Positions 30,747 to 42,500 of a stretch of 64,000 bases of DNA are shown here, piece by piece. The stretch's first letter is position 1. The number at the start of each line of letters is the position of its first letter. Source of the stretch: Leguminivora glycinivorella (Eukaryota; Arthropoda; Insecta; Lepidoptera; Tortricidae); contig NC_062990.1 of NCBI RefSeq assembly GCF_023078275.1, positions 1,195,501-1,259,500 of the forward strand, written 5' to 3'. A model generated the notes under the pieces. That model was given only the letters and a program-made list of their open reading frames with translations, was not told where the DNA came from and did not search any database. The position numbers and the translations under genes were made by a program.

Positions 30747-31194
30747 AGCCCATTCAGAGGAAAATATTTATTAAAAATAAAGTTCTGAAGCTTACGGAAC
30801 CCTAAACTGGGTAGATAAGGCGTGAAAACTATTAATTTGGCGTATTACACGTGATTAATGACAGCCTTGGGTCCGCCATTTTGTTATTGCCAATACGCCA
30901 TATTGTATACAATATTCACTGACTGATTTTAATTCTTATATCGGTGTTATAAGGTCTAAGATTGATCAGACCAGTATGTGACACAATACGCGGTCGCGTC
31001 TGAAAATATCGATACGGATTAAGTACCAACAAGATGTATACACTGCCTACATAAGGTAGGTAAGGTGCATTAGGGTAATTCCGAATGACAAAAATGCTCT
31101 GGTAATTCCGAAAGGGAAATCTTCATATGATGGAAATAATGGTGATTTTTGTGCGACTTTCAAAATTAGAAGACTTTCGGAATTATCCTAATGC
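30747..31194. other. Intergenic, nothing recognised
   Basis: No gene is seen. A short inverted pair around taaggtgcattagggtaatt and taatgcaccttata (31061-31200) forms an imperfect hairpin. Confidence 0.4.
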
Positions 31195-31505
31195 ACCTTA
31201 TATGAAATAATGGTCAGATACGTACAATTTTTTTTTGATTTGTGGATTTTCTAGTCGGATTTTTTGTTTTGGTTCCATACAAGCTTTTGTCTTTGATAGG
31301 AATGGGATCGTTTGGAGTAAAAAAATGACCCTTTTCTCGCACTCCGTATGTTTTTTCCGAAATCTGTAAACGCCCATTTCCATATATTAAAAATCGAAGG
31401 TAGGTCTTCTATCTTTTAAGGCCATTTGAGTGGCAGCACGGGATCTGGTAGCTGCCTTTATTGAGCCGCTATCAAAATACACCCTGTATATACTTTTGGC
31501 AGTTT
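31195..31505 (-). mobile_element. Partial third copy of palindrome arm sequence
   Basis: The block gatttgtggattttctag, ggttccatacaag, aaatctgtaaacgcc, gcagcacgggatctggtagc and ccgctatcaaaatacaccct parallels 23560-23860 in the same orientation and 22860-23130 inverted. It shows more divergence than the two palindrome arms show from each other. Confidence 0.75.
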
Positions 31506-31716
31506 ATTCGTATCGATATTTTCAAACTTGACTGTATGAAGTTACATCCAAGAGTTCAAGCTCGCCCTATTTAGGGCACCCTCGCTTCTTGAAAGGAATG
31601 TAACGTGTAACGTTTGTTAATTTCCATATAGGTAGATAAACTATACTCTGACACAGCCAGCACTCTAGACTAAGAAATAATTAAATTATTTCCATAGAAA
31701 ACATTGTAACTTGTTT

Positions 31717-31876
31717 TTAGGGTTCCGTAGTCAACTAGGAACCCTTATAGTTTCGCCATGTCTGTCTGTCCGTCCGTCCGTCCGTCCGCGGATAATCTCA
31801 GTAACCGTAAGCACTAGAAAGCTGAAATTTGGTACCGATATGTATATCAATCACGCCAACAAAGTGCAAAAATAAA
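31717..31876 (+). mobile_element. Dispersed repeat family R1, copy 4 (left part)
   Basis: It begins agggttccgtagtcaacta and runs to gtgcaaaaataaa, then is interrupted by the composite element. The remainder resumes at 41199. Confidence 0.88.
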
Positions 31877-32652
31877 TAAATTAATAGTTTAAAAAACACT
31901 ATAAAACACGCTTTTATAAATGCACGTAAAAGCCAAAAATAAATTATGGATCGTTCAAGTTGTCTCTATTTGTGAGCTGAAGTTTAAAAACTATGTGCTT
32001 TTAATTATAATATTTGATTGTAAAAGCGTGGGGCGCTGGAACAGGAAAGACTTTTTGTATAACCACAGAATATATAAGTATAACTTGCTGATAAATCAAA
32101 TTATGCTATGTTACGGGAAGGAGGTTACACAGATTGACGCGCTAACTGGAGTTGCAGCATGACTAGTAGGTTCTACATTAAACAGTCAAATCAGTTAAAA
32201 GTCAGTGTTCAAAGTAGGTACCAGTTTGTCGAACTCAGACAAAATATGCGCTAGTAGCGAGGAGAGTCGACAGTCACCGACACTTAGAACGCCGCTTTTT
32301 TCCGGTAATCAAAGTACAAAACGGGAAAGTGTCTACAGTGACAGGATGCAGAGTTCTTGTTCGTGGACGAGATATCTTTGGTTCTCTTTGGTAACCCTTA
32401 GGCGGCATATGTAAACGTTATGTTCTTATGCAACTTCATTCGCCAGGAAGTTCGGATTAGTATTTGTTTACAATAAAGTCTTTCCTGTTCCAGCGCCCCA
32501 CGCTTTTACAATCAAATATTATAATTAAAAGCACATAGTTTTTAAACTTCAGCTCACAAATAGAGACAACTTGAACGATCCATAATTTATTTTTGGCTTT
32601 TACGTGCATTTATAAAAGCGTGTTTTATAGTGTTTTTTAAACTATTAATTTA
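31877..32652 (+). repeat. Fold-back head of composite element, copy 2
   Basis: Arms at 31877-32053 and about 32475-32652 are inverted. Pairing here extends three bases further into the spacer than in copy 1, because copy 1 has changes next to the right arm. The spacer is nearly identical to that of copy 1. Confidence 0.85.
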
Positions 32653-33634
32653 TTTTATACTTTTTAGTCATTAATAATGAAATACTTTTAACATTTATAC
32701 ATAAATTTATTTCAAGTAGGCGGATTTTACATGCCATTTGTGGCTTAACGTGTACTTATTGCTAATTGCTACTTAATAATAACTAGCGGCTACCTTCTTA
32801 TTACGGTATTATCATAAAAATGTTTATACCTAGTAAGTTATCCGTAAAAGATAGACAATATAGACATGTGCCATCGCGGACTTTTTGAAGACATTAGAGA
32901 GACATACTTTCGCCATACATTGTTTTGAAGCTCTCAGCTAGTGGGATTTTGTTTGACTCGATTAGAAAATATTGTCACATTTCAACTAATTCAAACAAAA
33001 TTTAAGTATTTCTTTTTGCCGAGCCCCCTTTATTTGCACTTAAGGGTCACAGGAAAACCATTACCCAACTTATTTTAAATACAACGTTGATCTTTCTTTT
33101 ATGCGGGGGCTTCGCCCCGAGCCCCCTTTGTTTGCTCTTAAAGGTCACAAGAAAACGCTAACCCAACTTATTTTAAATACTACGTTATTCTTTCTTTTAT
33201 GCTGGGGGCTTCGCCCCCCGAGCCCCCCTTTTCGTTACTCTTAAGGATCACAAGAAAACCCTAACCCAACTTATTTTAAATACTACGTTGATCTTTCTTT
33301 TATGCGGGGGCTTCGCCCCCGAGCCCCTTTTCGTTACTCTTAAGGGTCACAAGAAAACCCTAAACCAACTTATTTTAAATACAACGTTGATCTTTCTTTC
33401 ATGCGGGGGCTTCGCCCCCGAGCCCCCCCTTTTCGTTACTCTTAAGAGTCACAAGAAAACCCTAAACCAACTTATTTTAAATACAACGTTGATCTTTCTT
33501 TCATGCGGGGGCTTCGCCCCCGAGCCCCCTTTGTTGGTTCTTAAAGGTCACAAGAAAATGCTAACCCAACTTATCTTAAATACTACGTTGATCTTTCTTT
33601 CATGCGGGGGCTTCGCCCCCCGAGCCCCCCTTTG

Positions 33635-34116
33635 TTTTTTTTTTTATACTACGTCGGTGGCAAACAAGTATACGGCCCGCCCCCCCCCGCCTGATGTAAA
33701 GCGGTCACCGTAACCTATGGACGCCTGCAACTCAAACAGTGTCACATGCGCGTTGCCACCCCATTAGAAACGTGTACATTCCCTTTTGCTGTGTTAAGTA
33801 CACAGCAAAAAGGAGTGTACAAGTTCCAAGGAGGGTTCGGGTTGCCGACGACTCAAAGGACAATAAACGGAACAAGTTAGTTCCGTAAGTCCTCCCGTCA
33901 TCAGCACACCGCACCCTCGTTGAGCTCTGGCAGCCTTACTCACCGACAGGAACACAACACTATGAGTAGGGTCTAGTGCTATTTGGCTGCGGTCTTCTGT
34001 AAGGCGGAGGTACTACCCCAGTTGGGCTCTGCTCTAGATTCGAGCGAGACGATATCCGCTGTGCTGTGCCCTACCACACAAAGCGGAATATCATTCGCTA
34101 TGCCCTACCTCCTACC
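33635..34116 (-). mobile_element. SINE (family R3) inserted in minisatellite, duplicate A
   Basis: The minus-strand SINE-like element of about 480 bp has a T-run at 33635-33644 corresponding to its A-tail. Array sequence continues on both sides with tgttt at each edge. It matches 46855-47212 over most of its length. It is identical to 34628-35108 by eye, apart from a C-run of nine versus seven. Confidence 0.88.
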
Positions 34117-34627
34117 TGTTTGCTCTTAAATGTCACAAGAAAACGCTAACCCAACTTATCTTAAATACTACGTTGATCTTTCTTTCATGCGGGGGGCATC
34201 GCCCCCCGAGCCCCCCTTTGTTTGCTCTTAAAGGTCACAAGAAAACGCTAACCCAACTTATTCTAAATACTACTATGATCTTTCTTTCATGCGGGGGGCT
34301 TCGCCCCCCGAGCCCCCCTTTTCGTTACTCTTAAGGATCACAAGAAAACCCTAACCCAACTTATTTTAAATACAACGTTGATCTTTCTTTCATGCGGGGG
34401 CTTCGCCCCCCGAGCCCCCCTTTGTTTGCTCTTAAAGGTCACAAGAAAACGCTAACCCAACTTATCTTAAATACTACGGCGATCTTTCTTTCATGCGGGG
34501 GCTTCGGCCCACGACCCCCCCTTTGTTGGTTCTTAAAGGTCACAAGAAAATGCTAACCCAACTTATCTTAAATACTACGTTGATCTTTCTTTCATGCGGG
34601 GGGCTTCGCCCCCCGAGCCCCCCTTTG

Positions 34628-35108
34628 TTTTTTTTTTATACTACGTCGGTGGCAAACAAGTATACGGCCCGCCCCCCCGCCTGATGTAAAGCGGTCACCG
34701 TAACCTATGGACGCCTGCAACTCAAACAGTGTCACATGCGCGTTGCCACCCCATTAGAAACGTGTACATTCCCTTTTGCTGTGTTAAGTACACAGCAAAA
34801 AGGAGTGTACAAGTTCCAAGGAGGGTTCGGGTTGCCGACGACTCAAAGGACAATAAACGGAACAAGTTAGTTCCGTAAGTCCTCCCGTCATCAGCACACC
34901 GCACCCTCGTTGAGCTCTGGCAGCCTTACTCACCGACAGGAACACAACACTATGAGTAGGGTCTAGTGCTATTTGGCTGCGGTCTTCTGTAAGGCGGAGG
35001 TACTACCCCAGTTGGGCTCTGCTCTAGATTCGAGCGAGACGATATCCGCTGTGCTGTGCCCTACCACACAAAGCGGAATATCATTCGCTATGCCCTACCT
35101 CCTACCTG
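34628..35108 (-). mobile_element. SINE (family R3) inserted in minisatellite, duplicate B
   Basis: This is the second copy, 992 bp downstream of duplicate A with the same junctions. It therefore arose by tandem duplication of the array segment, not by a second insertion. Confidence 0.88.
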
Positions 35109-35179
35109 TTTGCTCTTAAATGTCACAAGAAAACGCTAACCCAACTTATCTTAAATACTACGTTGATCTTTCTTTCATG

Positions 35180-37260
35180 CGGGGGGCATCGCCCCCCGAG
35201 CCCCCCTTTGTTTGCTCTTAAAGGTCACAAGAAAACGCTAACCCAACTTATTCTAAATACTACGATGATCTTTCTTTCATGCGGGGGCTTCGCCCCCCGA
35301 GCCCCCCTTTTCGTTACTCTTAAGGATCACAAGAAAACCCTAACCCAACTTATTTTAAATACAACGTTGATCTTTCTTTCATGCGGGGGGCTTCGCCCCC
35401 CGAGCCCCCCTTTGTTTGCTCTTAAAGGTCACAAGAAAACGCTAACCCAACTTATCTTAAATACTACGGCGATCTTTCTTTCATGCGGGGGCTTCGGCCC
35501 ACGACCCCCCCTTTGTTTGCTCTTAAAGGTCACAAGAAAACGCTAACCCAACTTATTCTAAATAATACGTTGATCTTTCTTTCATGCGGGGGGCTTCGCC
35601 CCCCAAGCCCCCCTTTTCGTTACTCTTAAGGATCACAAGAAAACCCTAACCCAACATATTTTAAATATTACGTTGATCTTTCTTTTAGGCGGGGGGCTTC
35701 GCCCACCGAGCCCCCCTTTTCGTTACCCTTAAGGGTCACAAGAAAACCCTAAAGTAACTTATTTTAAATACAACGTTGATCTTTCTTTCATGCGGGGGCT
35801 TCGCCCCCCGAGCCCCCCTTTGTTTGCTCTTAAAGGTCACAAGAAAACGCTAACCCAACTTATCTTAAATACTACGTTGACCTTTCTTTCATGCGGGGGG
35901 CTTCGCCCCCCGAGCCCCCCTTTGTTTGCTCTTAAAAGTCACAAGAAAACGCTAACCCAACTTATCTTAAATACTACGGTGATCTTTCTTTCATGCGGGG
36001 GGCTTCGGCCCACGAGCCCCCCTTTGTTTGCTCTTAAAGATCACAAGAAAACGCTAACCCAACTTAGCTTAAATACTACGGTGATCTTTCTTTCATGCGG
36101 GGGGCTTCGGCCCACGAGCCCCCCTTTGTTTGCTCTTAAAGGTCACAAGAAAACGCTAAACCAACTTATTCTAAATACTACGTTGATCTTTATTTCATGC
36201 GGGGGCTTCGCCCCCCGAGCCCCCCTTTTCGTTACTCTTAAGGATCACAAGAAAACCCTAACCCAACATATTTTAAATATTACGTTGATCTTTCTTTTAG
36301 GCCGGGGGCTTCGCCCACCGAGCCCCCCTTTTCGTTACCCTTAAGGGTCACAAGAAAACCCTAAACTAACTTATTTTAAATACAACGTTGATCTTTCTTT
36401 CATGCGGGGGGCTTCGCCCCCCGAGCCCCCCTTTGTTTGCTCTTAAAGGTCACAAGAAAACGCTAACCCAACTTATCTTAAATACTACGTTGATCTTTCT
36501 TTCATGCGGGGGGCTTCGCCCCCCGAGCCCCCCTTTGTTTGCTCTTAAAAGTCACAAGAAAACGCTAACCCAACTTATCTTAAATACTACGGTGATCTTT
36601 CTTTCATGCGGGGGGCTTCGGCCCACGAGCCCCCCTTTGTTTGCTCTTAAAGATCACAAGAAAACGCTAACCCAACTTATTCTAAATACTACGTTGATCT
36701 TTCTTTCATGCGGGGGGGTTCACCCCCCGAGCCCCCCTTTTCTTTACTCTTAAGGATCACAAGAAAACCCTAACCCAACTTATTTTAAATACTACGTTGA
36801 TCTTTCTTTTATGCGGGGGGCTTCGCCCCCGAGCCCCTTTGTTTGCTCTTAAAGGTCACAAGAAAACGCTAACCCAACTTATCTTAAATACTACGTTGAT
36901 CTTTCTTTCATGCGGGGGCTTCGCCCCGAGCCCCCTTTGTTTGCTCTTAAAGGTCACAAGAAAACGCTAACCCAACTTATCTTAAATACTACGTTGGTCT
37001 TTCTTTCATGCGGGGGGCTTCGCCCCCTGAGCCCCCCTTTGTTTGCTCTTAAAGATCACAATAAAACGCTAACCCAACTTATTCTAAATACTACGTTGAT
37101 CTTTCTTTCATGCGGGGGCTTCGCCCCCCGAGCCCCCCTTTTCTTTACTCTTAAGGATCACAAGAAAACCTTAACCCAACTTATTTTAAATACAACGTTG
37201 ATCTTTCTTTTATGCGGGGGGCTTCGCCGCCCCAGCCCTCCTTTTCTTTACTCTTAAGGA
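35180..37260 (+). repeat. Higher-order repeat block A within the array
   Basis: An ordered set of about twenty variant units recurs at 37420-39500 with a shift of roughly 2240 bp. Shared markers in order are ggggggcatcgcc, ttcggcccacgacc, ctaaagtaactt, gccgggggcttcgcccaccg, gttcacccccc, cgttggtcttt and cttcgccgccccagcc. Confidence 0.88.
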
Positions 37261-37419
37261 TCACAAGAAAACCTTAACCCAACTTATTTTAAATACAACG
37301 TTGATCTTTCTTTCATGCGGGGGGCTTCGCCCCCCGAGCCCCCCTTTGTTTGCTCTTAAAAGTCACAAGAAAACGCTAACCCAACTTATCTTAAATACTA
37401 CGTTGATCTTTCTTTCATG

Positions 37420-39500
37420 CGGGGGGCATCGCCCCCCGAGCCCCCCTTTGTTTGCTCTTAAAGGTCACAAGAAAACGCTAACCCAACTTATTCTAAATAC
37501 TACGATGATCTTTCTTTCATGCGGGGGGCTTCGCCCCCCGAGCCCCCCTTTTCGTTACTCTTAAGGATCACAAGAAAACCCTAACCCAACTTATTTTAAA
37601 TACAACGTTGACCTTTCTTTCATGCGGGGGCTTCGCCCCCGAGCCCCCTTTGTTTGCTCTTAAAGGTCACAAGAAAACGCTAACCCAACTTATCTTAAAT
37701 ACTACGGCGATCTTTCTTTCATGCGGGGGCTTCGGCCCACGACCCCCCCTTTGTTTGCTCTTAAAGGTCACAAGAAAACGCTAACCCAACTTATTCTAAA
37801 TAATACGTTGATCTTTCTTTCATGCGGGGGGCTTCGCCCCCCAAGCCCCCCTTTTCGTTACTCTTAAGGATCACAAGAAAACCCTAACCCAACATATTTT
37901 AAATATTACGTTGATCTTTCTTTTAGGCGGGGGGCTTCGCCCACCGAGCCCCCCTTTTCGTTACCCTTAAGGGTCACAAGAAAACCCTAAAGTAACTTAT
38001 TTTAAATACAACGTTGATCTTTCTTTCATGCGGGGGCTTCGCCCCCCGAGCCCCCCTTTGTTTGCTCTTAAAGGTCACAAGAAAACGCTAACCCAACTTA
38101 TCTTAAATACTACGTTGACCTTTCTTTCATGCGGGGGCTTCGCCCCCCGAGCCCCCCTTTGTTTGCTCTTAAAAGTCACAAGAAAACGCTAACCCAACTT
38201 ATCTTAAATACTACGGTGATCTTTCTTTCATGCGGGGGGCTTCGGCCCACGAGCCCCCCTTTGTTTGCTCTTAAAGATCACAAGAAAACGCTAACCCAAC
38301 TTAGCTTAAATACTACGGTGATCTTTCTTTCATGCGGGGGGCTTCGGCCCACGAGCCCCCTTTGTTTGCTCTTAAAGGTCACAAGAAAACGCTAAACCAA
38401 CTTATTCTAAATACTACGTTGATCTTTATTTCATGCGGGGGGCTTCGCCCCCCGAGCCCCCCTTTTCGTTACTCTTAAGGATCACAAGAAAACCCTAACC
38501 CAACATATTTTAAATATTACGTTGATCTTTCTTTTAGGCCGGGGGCTTCGCCCACCGAGCCCCCCTTTTCGTTACCCTTAAGGGTCACAAGAAAACCCTA
38601 AACTAACTTATTTTAAATACAACGTTGATCTTTCTTTCATGCGGGGGGCTTCGCCCCCCGAGCCCCCCTTTGTTTGCTCTTAAAGGTCACAAGAAAACGC
38701 TAACCCAACTTATCTTAAATACTACGTTGATCTTTCTTTCATGCGGGGGCTTCGCCCCCGAGCCCCTTTGTTTGCTCTTAAAAGTCACAAGAAAACGCTA
38801 ACCCAACTTATCTTAAATACTACGGTGATCTTTCTTTCATGCGGGGGGCTTCGGCCCACGAGCCCCCCTTTGTTTGCTCTTAAAGATCACAAGAAAACGC
38901 TAACCCAACTTATTCTAAATACTACGTTGATCTTTCTTTCATGCGGGGGGGTTCACCCCCCGAGCCCCCCTTTTCTTTACTCTTAAGGATCACAAGAAAA
39001 CCCTAACCCAACTTATTTTAAATACTACGTTGATCTTTCTTTTATGCGGGGGGCTTCGCCCCCCGAGCCCCCTTTGTTTGCTCTTAAAGGTCACAAGAAA
39101 ACGCTAACCCAACTTATCTTAAATACTACGTTGATCTTTCTTTCATGCGGGGGCTTCGCCCCCGAGCCCCCCTTTGTTTGCTCTTAAAGGTCACAAGAAA
39201 ACGCTAACCCAACTTATCTTAAATACTACGTTGGTCTTTCTTTCATGCGGGGGGCTTCGCCCCCTGAGCCCCCCTTTGTTTGCTCTTAAAGATCACAATA
39301 AAACGCTAACCCAACTTATTCTAAATACTACGTTGATCTTTCTTTCATGCGGGGGCTTCGCCCCCCGAGCCCCCCTTTTCTTTACTCTTAAGGATCACAA
39401 GAAAACCTTAACCCAACTTATTTTAAATACAACGTTGATCTTTCTTTTATGCGGGGGGCTTCGCCGCCCCAGCCCTCCTTTTCTTTACTCTTAAGGATCA
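37420..39500 (+). repeat. Higher-order repeat block B within the array
   Basis: It is the duplicate of 35180-37260 with the same order of variant units and a handful of G/C-run length differences. Confidence 0.88.
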
Positions 39501-40179
39501 CAAGAAAACCTTAACCCAACTTATTTTAAATACAACGTGGATCTTTCTTTTATGCGGGGGGCTTCGCCCCCCGAGCCCCCTTTGTTTGCTCTGAAAGGTC
39601 ACAAGAAAACGCTAACCCAACTTATTTTAAATACTACGTTAATCTTTTTTTTATGCGGGGGGCCTCGCCCCCCGAGCCCCCCTTTGTTTGCTCTTAAAGG
39701 TCACAAGAAAACGCTAACTCAACTTATCTTAAATACTACGTTGATCTTTCTTTCATGCGGGGGGCTTCGCACCCCGAGCCCCCCTTTGTTTGCTCTTAAA
39801 GGTCACAAGAAAACGCTAACCCAACTTATTCTAAATACTACGTTGATGTTTCTTTCATGCGGGGGGCTTCGCCCCCCGAGCCCCCCTTTTCTTTACTCTT
39901 AAGGATCACAAGAAAACCCTAAACCAACTTATTTTAAATACAACGCCCCCCGAGCCCCCCTTTGTTTGCTCTTAAAGGTCACAAGAAAACGCTAACCCAA
40001 CTTATCTTAAATACTACGTTGATCTTTCTTTCATGCGGGGGGCTTAAGCCCCCCCGAGCCCCCCTTTGTTTGCTCTTAAAGGTCACAAGAAAACGCTAAC
40101 CCAACTTATTCTAAATACTACGTTGATCTTTCTTTCATGATTCCCCCCTCGAGCCCCCCCCCCCCTTTTTTTTCTGTTC

Positions 40180-41050
40180 TTATCTTCCGGCACCATCATC
40201 AGGCCTTGAAACCTAATCGTAGTCATAGTTCATTACAAGACTTTTCTAAGAAGCCCAAAAACAGCTATGATACGATGTTCCATCATGTAGTTCCAGTTCA
40301 TATCTTCCGGCTCCATCATCAGACCTTGAATTCTAATCGTAGTCAAAGTTCATTACAAGACTTTTCTAAGAAGCCCAAAAACAGCTATGATACGATGTTC
40401 CATCATGTAGTTCCAGTTCATATCTTCCGGCTCCATCATCAGACCTTGAAACCTAATCGTAGTCAAAGTTCATTACAAGACTTTTCTAATAAGTCCAAAA
40501 ACAGCTATGATACGATGTTCCATCATGTAGTTCCAGCTCATATCTTCCGGCTCCATCATCAGACCTTGAAACCTAATCGTAGTCAAAGTTCATTACAAGA
40601 CTTTTCTTAGAAGCCCAAAAACAGCTATGATACGATGTTCCATCATGTAGTTCCAGCTCATATCTTCCGGCTCCATCATCAGACCTTGAAACCTAATTGT
40701 AGTCAAAGTTCATTACAAGACTTTCCTAAGAAGCCCAAAAACAGCTATGATACGATGTTCCATCATGTAGTTCCAGTTCATATCTTCCGGCTCCATCATC
40801 AGACCTTGAAACCTAATCGTAGTCAAAGTTCATTACAAGACTTTTCTAAGAAACCCAAAAACAGCTATGATACGATGTTCCATCATGTAGTTCCAGTTCA
40901 TATCTTTCGGCTTCATCATCAGACCTTGAAACCTAATTGTAGTCAAAGTTCATTACAAGACTTTTCTAAGAAACCCAAAAACGGCTATGATACGATGTTC
41001 CATCATGTAGTTCCAGTTCATATCTTCCGACTCCATCATCAGATCAGCTC
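40180..41050 (+). repeat. 120-bp minisatellite array, 7 full units plus a partial (copy 2)
   Basis: Unit starts fall at about 40183, 40303, 40423, 40543, 40663, 40783, 40903 and 41023. Unit 4 contains an in-frame TAG (near 40608) that splits the long frame seen in copy 1. Unit 5 here corresponds to unit 4 of copy 1 by shared variants (gttccagctcat and gactttcctaag). Confidence 0.93.
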
Positions 41051-41198
41051 AACAGTACCATATTATTGTATTGTCATCGGAACTACATATAGCTGCCAAT
41101 TTTCATTACGCTACGACTCCTGGAAGATGGTTAAATTAGCCTCCGCAGATTCCATTACATAGTTAGTTACATACACGACGACCTAATAAAAGCGTGTT
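41051..41198 (+). other. Unique 3' tail of composite element, copy 2
   Basis: Nearly identical to 13371-13519, ending ctaataaaagcgtgtt before the A-tract. Confidence 0.8.
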
Positions 41199-41580
41199 AA
41201 AAAAATGGAAAAAAATGTTTTATTAGGGTACCCCCCCTACATGTAAAGTGGGGGCGGATATTTTTTTTCATTCCAACCCCAACGTGTGATATATTGTTGG
41301 ATAGGTATTAAAAAATGAAGAAGGGTTTACTGAGATCGTTTTTTGATAATATTAATATTTTCGGAAATAATCGCTTCTAAATGAAAAAAAAGTGCGTCCC
41401 CCCCCTCTAACTTTTGAACCCTATGTTCAAAAAATATGAAAAAAATCACAATAGTAGATCTTTATAAAAACTTTCTAGGAAAATTGTTTTGAACTCGATA
41501 GGTTCAGTAGTTTTTGAGAAAAATACGGAAAACTACGGAACCCTACACTGAGCGTGGCCCGACACGCTCTTGGCCGGTTT
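41199..41580 (+). mobile_element. Dispersed repeat family R1, copy 4 (right part)
   Basis: Continuation of 31717-31876 from aaaaaaatggaaaaaaatg to the cgacacgctcttggccggtt edge, parallel to 5036-5415. Confidence 0.88.
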
Positions 41581-41582
41581 TT

Positions 41583-41780
41583 TGCCTCAGGGATGCCAGA
41601 GGGCGCCACGGTCCTTCGTTAATGTCATATACCTGGAAATTTCGACCCTTGCCTTCGTGTACCGATGGCTGAGTGGTTCAGGCATCCGTCCGGTAAACGG
41701 AGTACTCTGGTTTGATTCCAGCTCGGAACACTTGGAGGCCTTGGTCACTTTTTCTTTGTATATGACATTTATGTAATGTT
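41583..41780 (+). mobile_element. tRNA-related SINE
   Basis: The block ccgatggctgagtggttcag at 41661 resembles an A-box region of a Ser/Leu-type tRNA. It is followed 45 bp later by a B-box-like ggtttgattcc, and then ggaggccttggtcacttttt. The upstream 70 bp (cagagggcgccacggtcctt) belongs to the same dispersed unit as I recognise it. No working tRNA gene is implied. Confidence 0.65.
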
Positions 41781-42500
41781 TACAGCACTATAGAAAGTAG
41801 AAAAGGCTTGAATTTCATTATAAAATATTTTACGACCGATTTTGTCAAGGTTTTTTCCCTGTGGAGCCGATGTTCCGTGGCACAAATTCGGGTAAGGGCA
41901 TGGGTGTGTAATGAGCACCGGTAGTCGATTTGTGTGAATGCCCCTATTGCCCCTATAATACGACGAGAGCTAAAACATAAATAAACTAAAACTAAAATTA
42001 CGCAAACCAAGATGTAGCGTAGGTAAATATTTCAAATTAATTTCTACCCGCGTGTAAGTATAATTTATCATAAATAAAGTTAGGTATCTTGCAAATTAGT
42101 TTCAAGGGCTATTAATTTACAGTTAATTTTCTAATGGAATTTCCCGGAGTTTTTGGTTTCAAGGTCGTTAGTTATGTGCTTGTTATTGATAAGGGTAATA
42201 TTTGTAGGTAAGCAAGGCCGAGTGGCCGTGGGTATTTTTTTTACTACAAACCAACCCATACAACCATTTCAGTCGCAAAATCTTCAAATCAGTAACTAAC
42301 TGTCAAATGTGACATAACGCGTGGTAACGTCGTGCAAACAATGCGACCGTATTGTTACAATAACAAAGTGTAGTCGTCGTGTGCACTCGTTACGGTAACA
42401 AAATGTGTACGAATTTGTGGCTGTCAATGTCACTGTCAGAATGACTTTTAACGACACTTCGAGTCGACGTATGAATACAAGAATCCATCTTGAAAATCTT
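41781..42500. other. Intergenic, nothing firm
   Basis: No gene is seen. About 41880-41990 contains a tRNA-SINE-like phrase (gggtaagggcatgggtgtgt) in decayed form. Confidence 0.4.

Larger units (their letters stand above)
33016..40136 (+). repeat. GC-hairpin minisatellite array, about 60 units (copy 2)
   Basis: Same ~102-bp unit and hairpin as 7545-12447. Diagnostic variants (loop change ggggggcatcgcc, ttcggcccacgacc, ctaaagtaactt, gttcacccccc) recur at fixed offsets, showing multi-unit duplications with periods of about 992 bp (33.5-35.5 kb) and about 2240 bp (35.2-39.5 kb). Two SINE-like insertions lie inside. Stop-free 34-residue repeats are a by-product of the unit length. Confidence 0.95.
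31877..41198 (+). mobile_element. Large composite non-autonomous element, copy 2 (9.3 kb)
   Basis: The modular layout is the same as at 6399-13519, with the first minisatellite array longer and interrupted. It sits inside a family R1 repeat. The left flank ends gcaaaaataaa and the right flank begins aaaaaaatgg; joined, they give the uninterrupted phrase of the R1 copy at 5028-5045 apart from A-run length. No target duplication longer than the A-tract is resolvable. No transposase or replicase is encoded, so it would need proteins supplied in trans. Confidence 0.78.

Noticed and set aside
41655..41730. Possible functional tRNA gene
   Set aside because: Only A- and B-box-like phrases are clear. 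The acceptor stem does not pair well and the sequence continues into a known SINE body.
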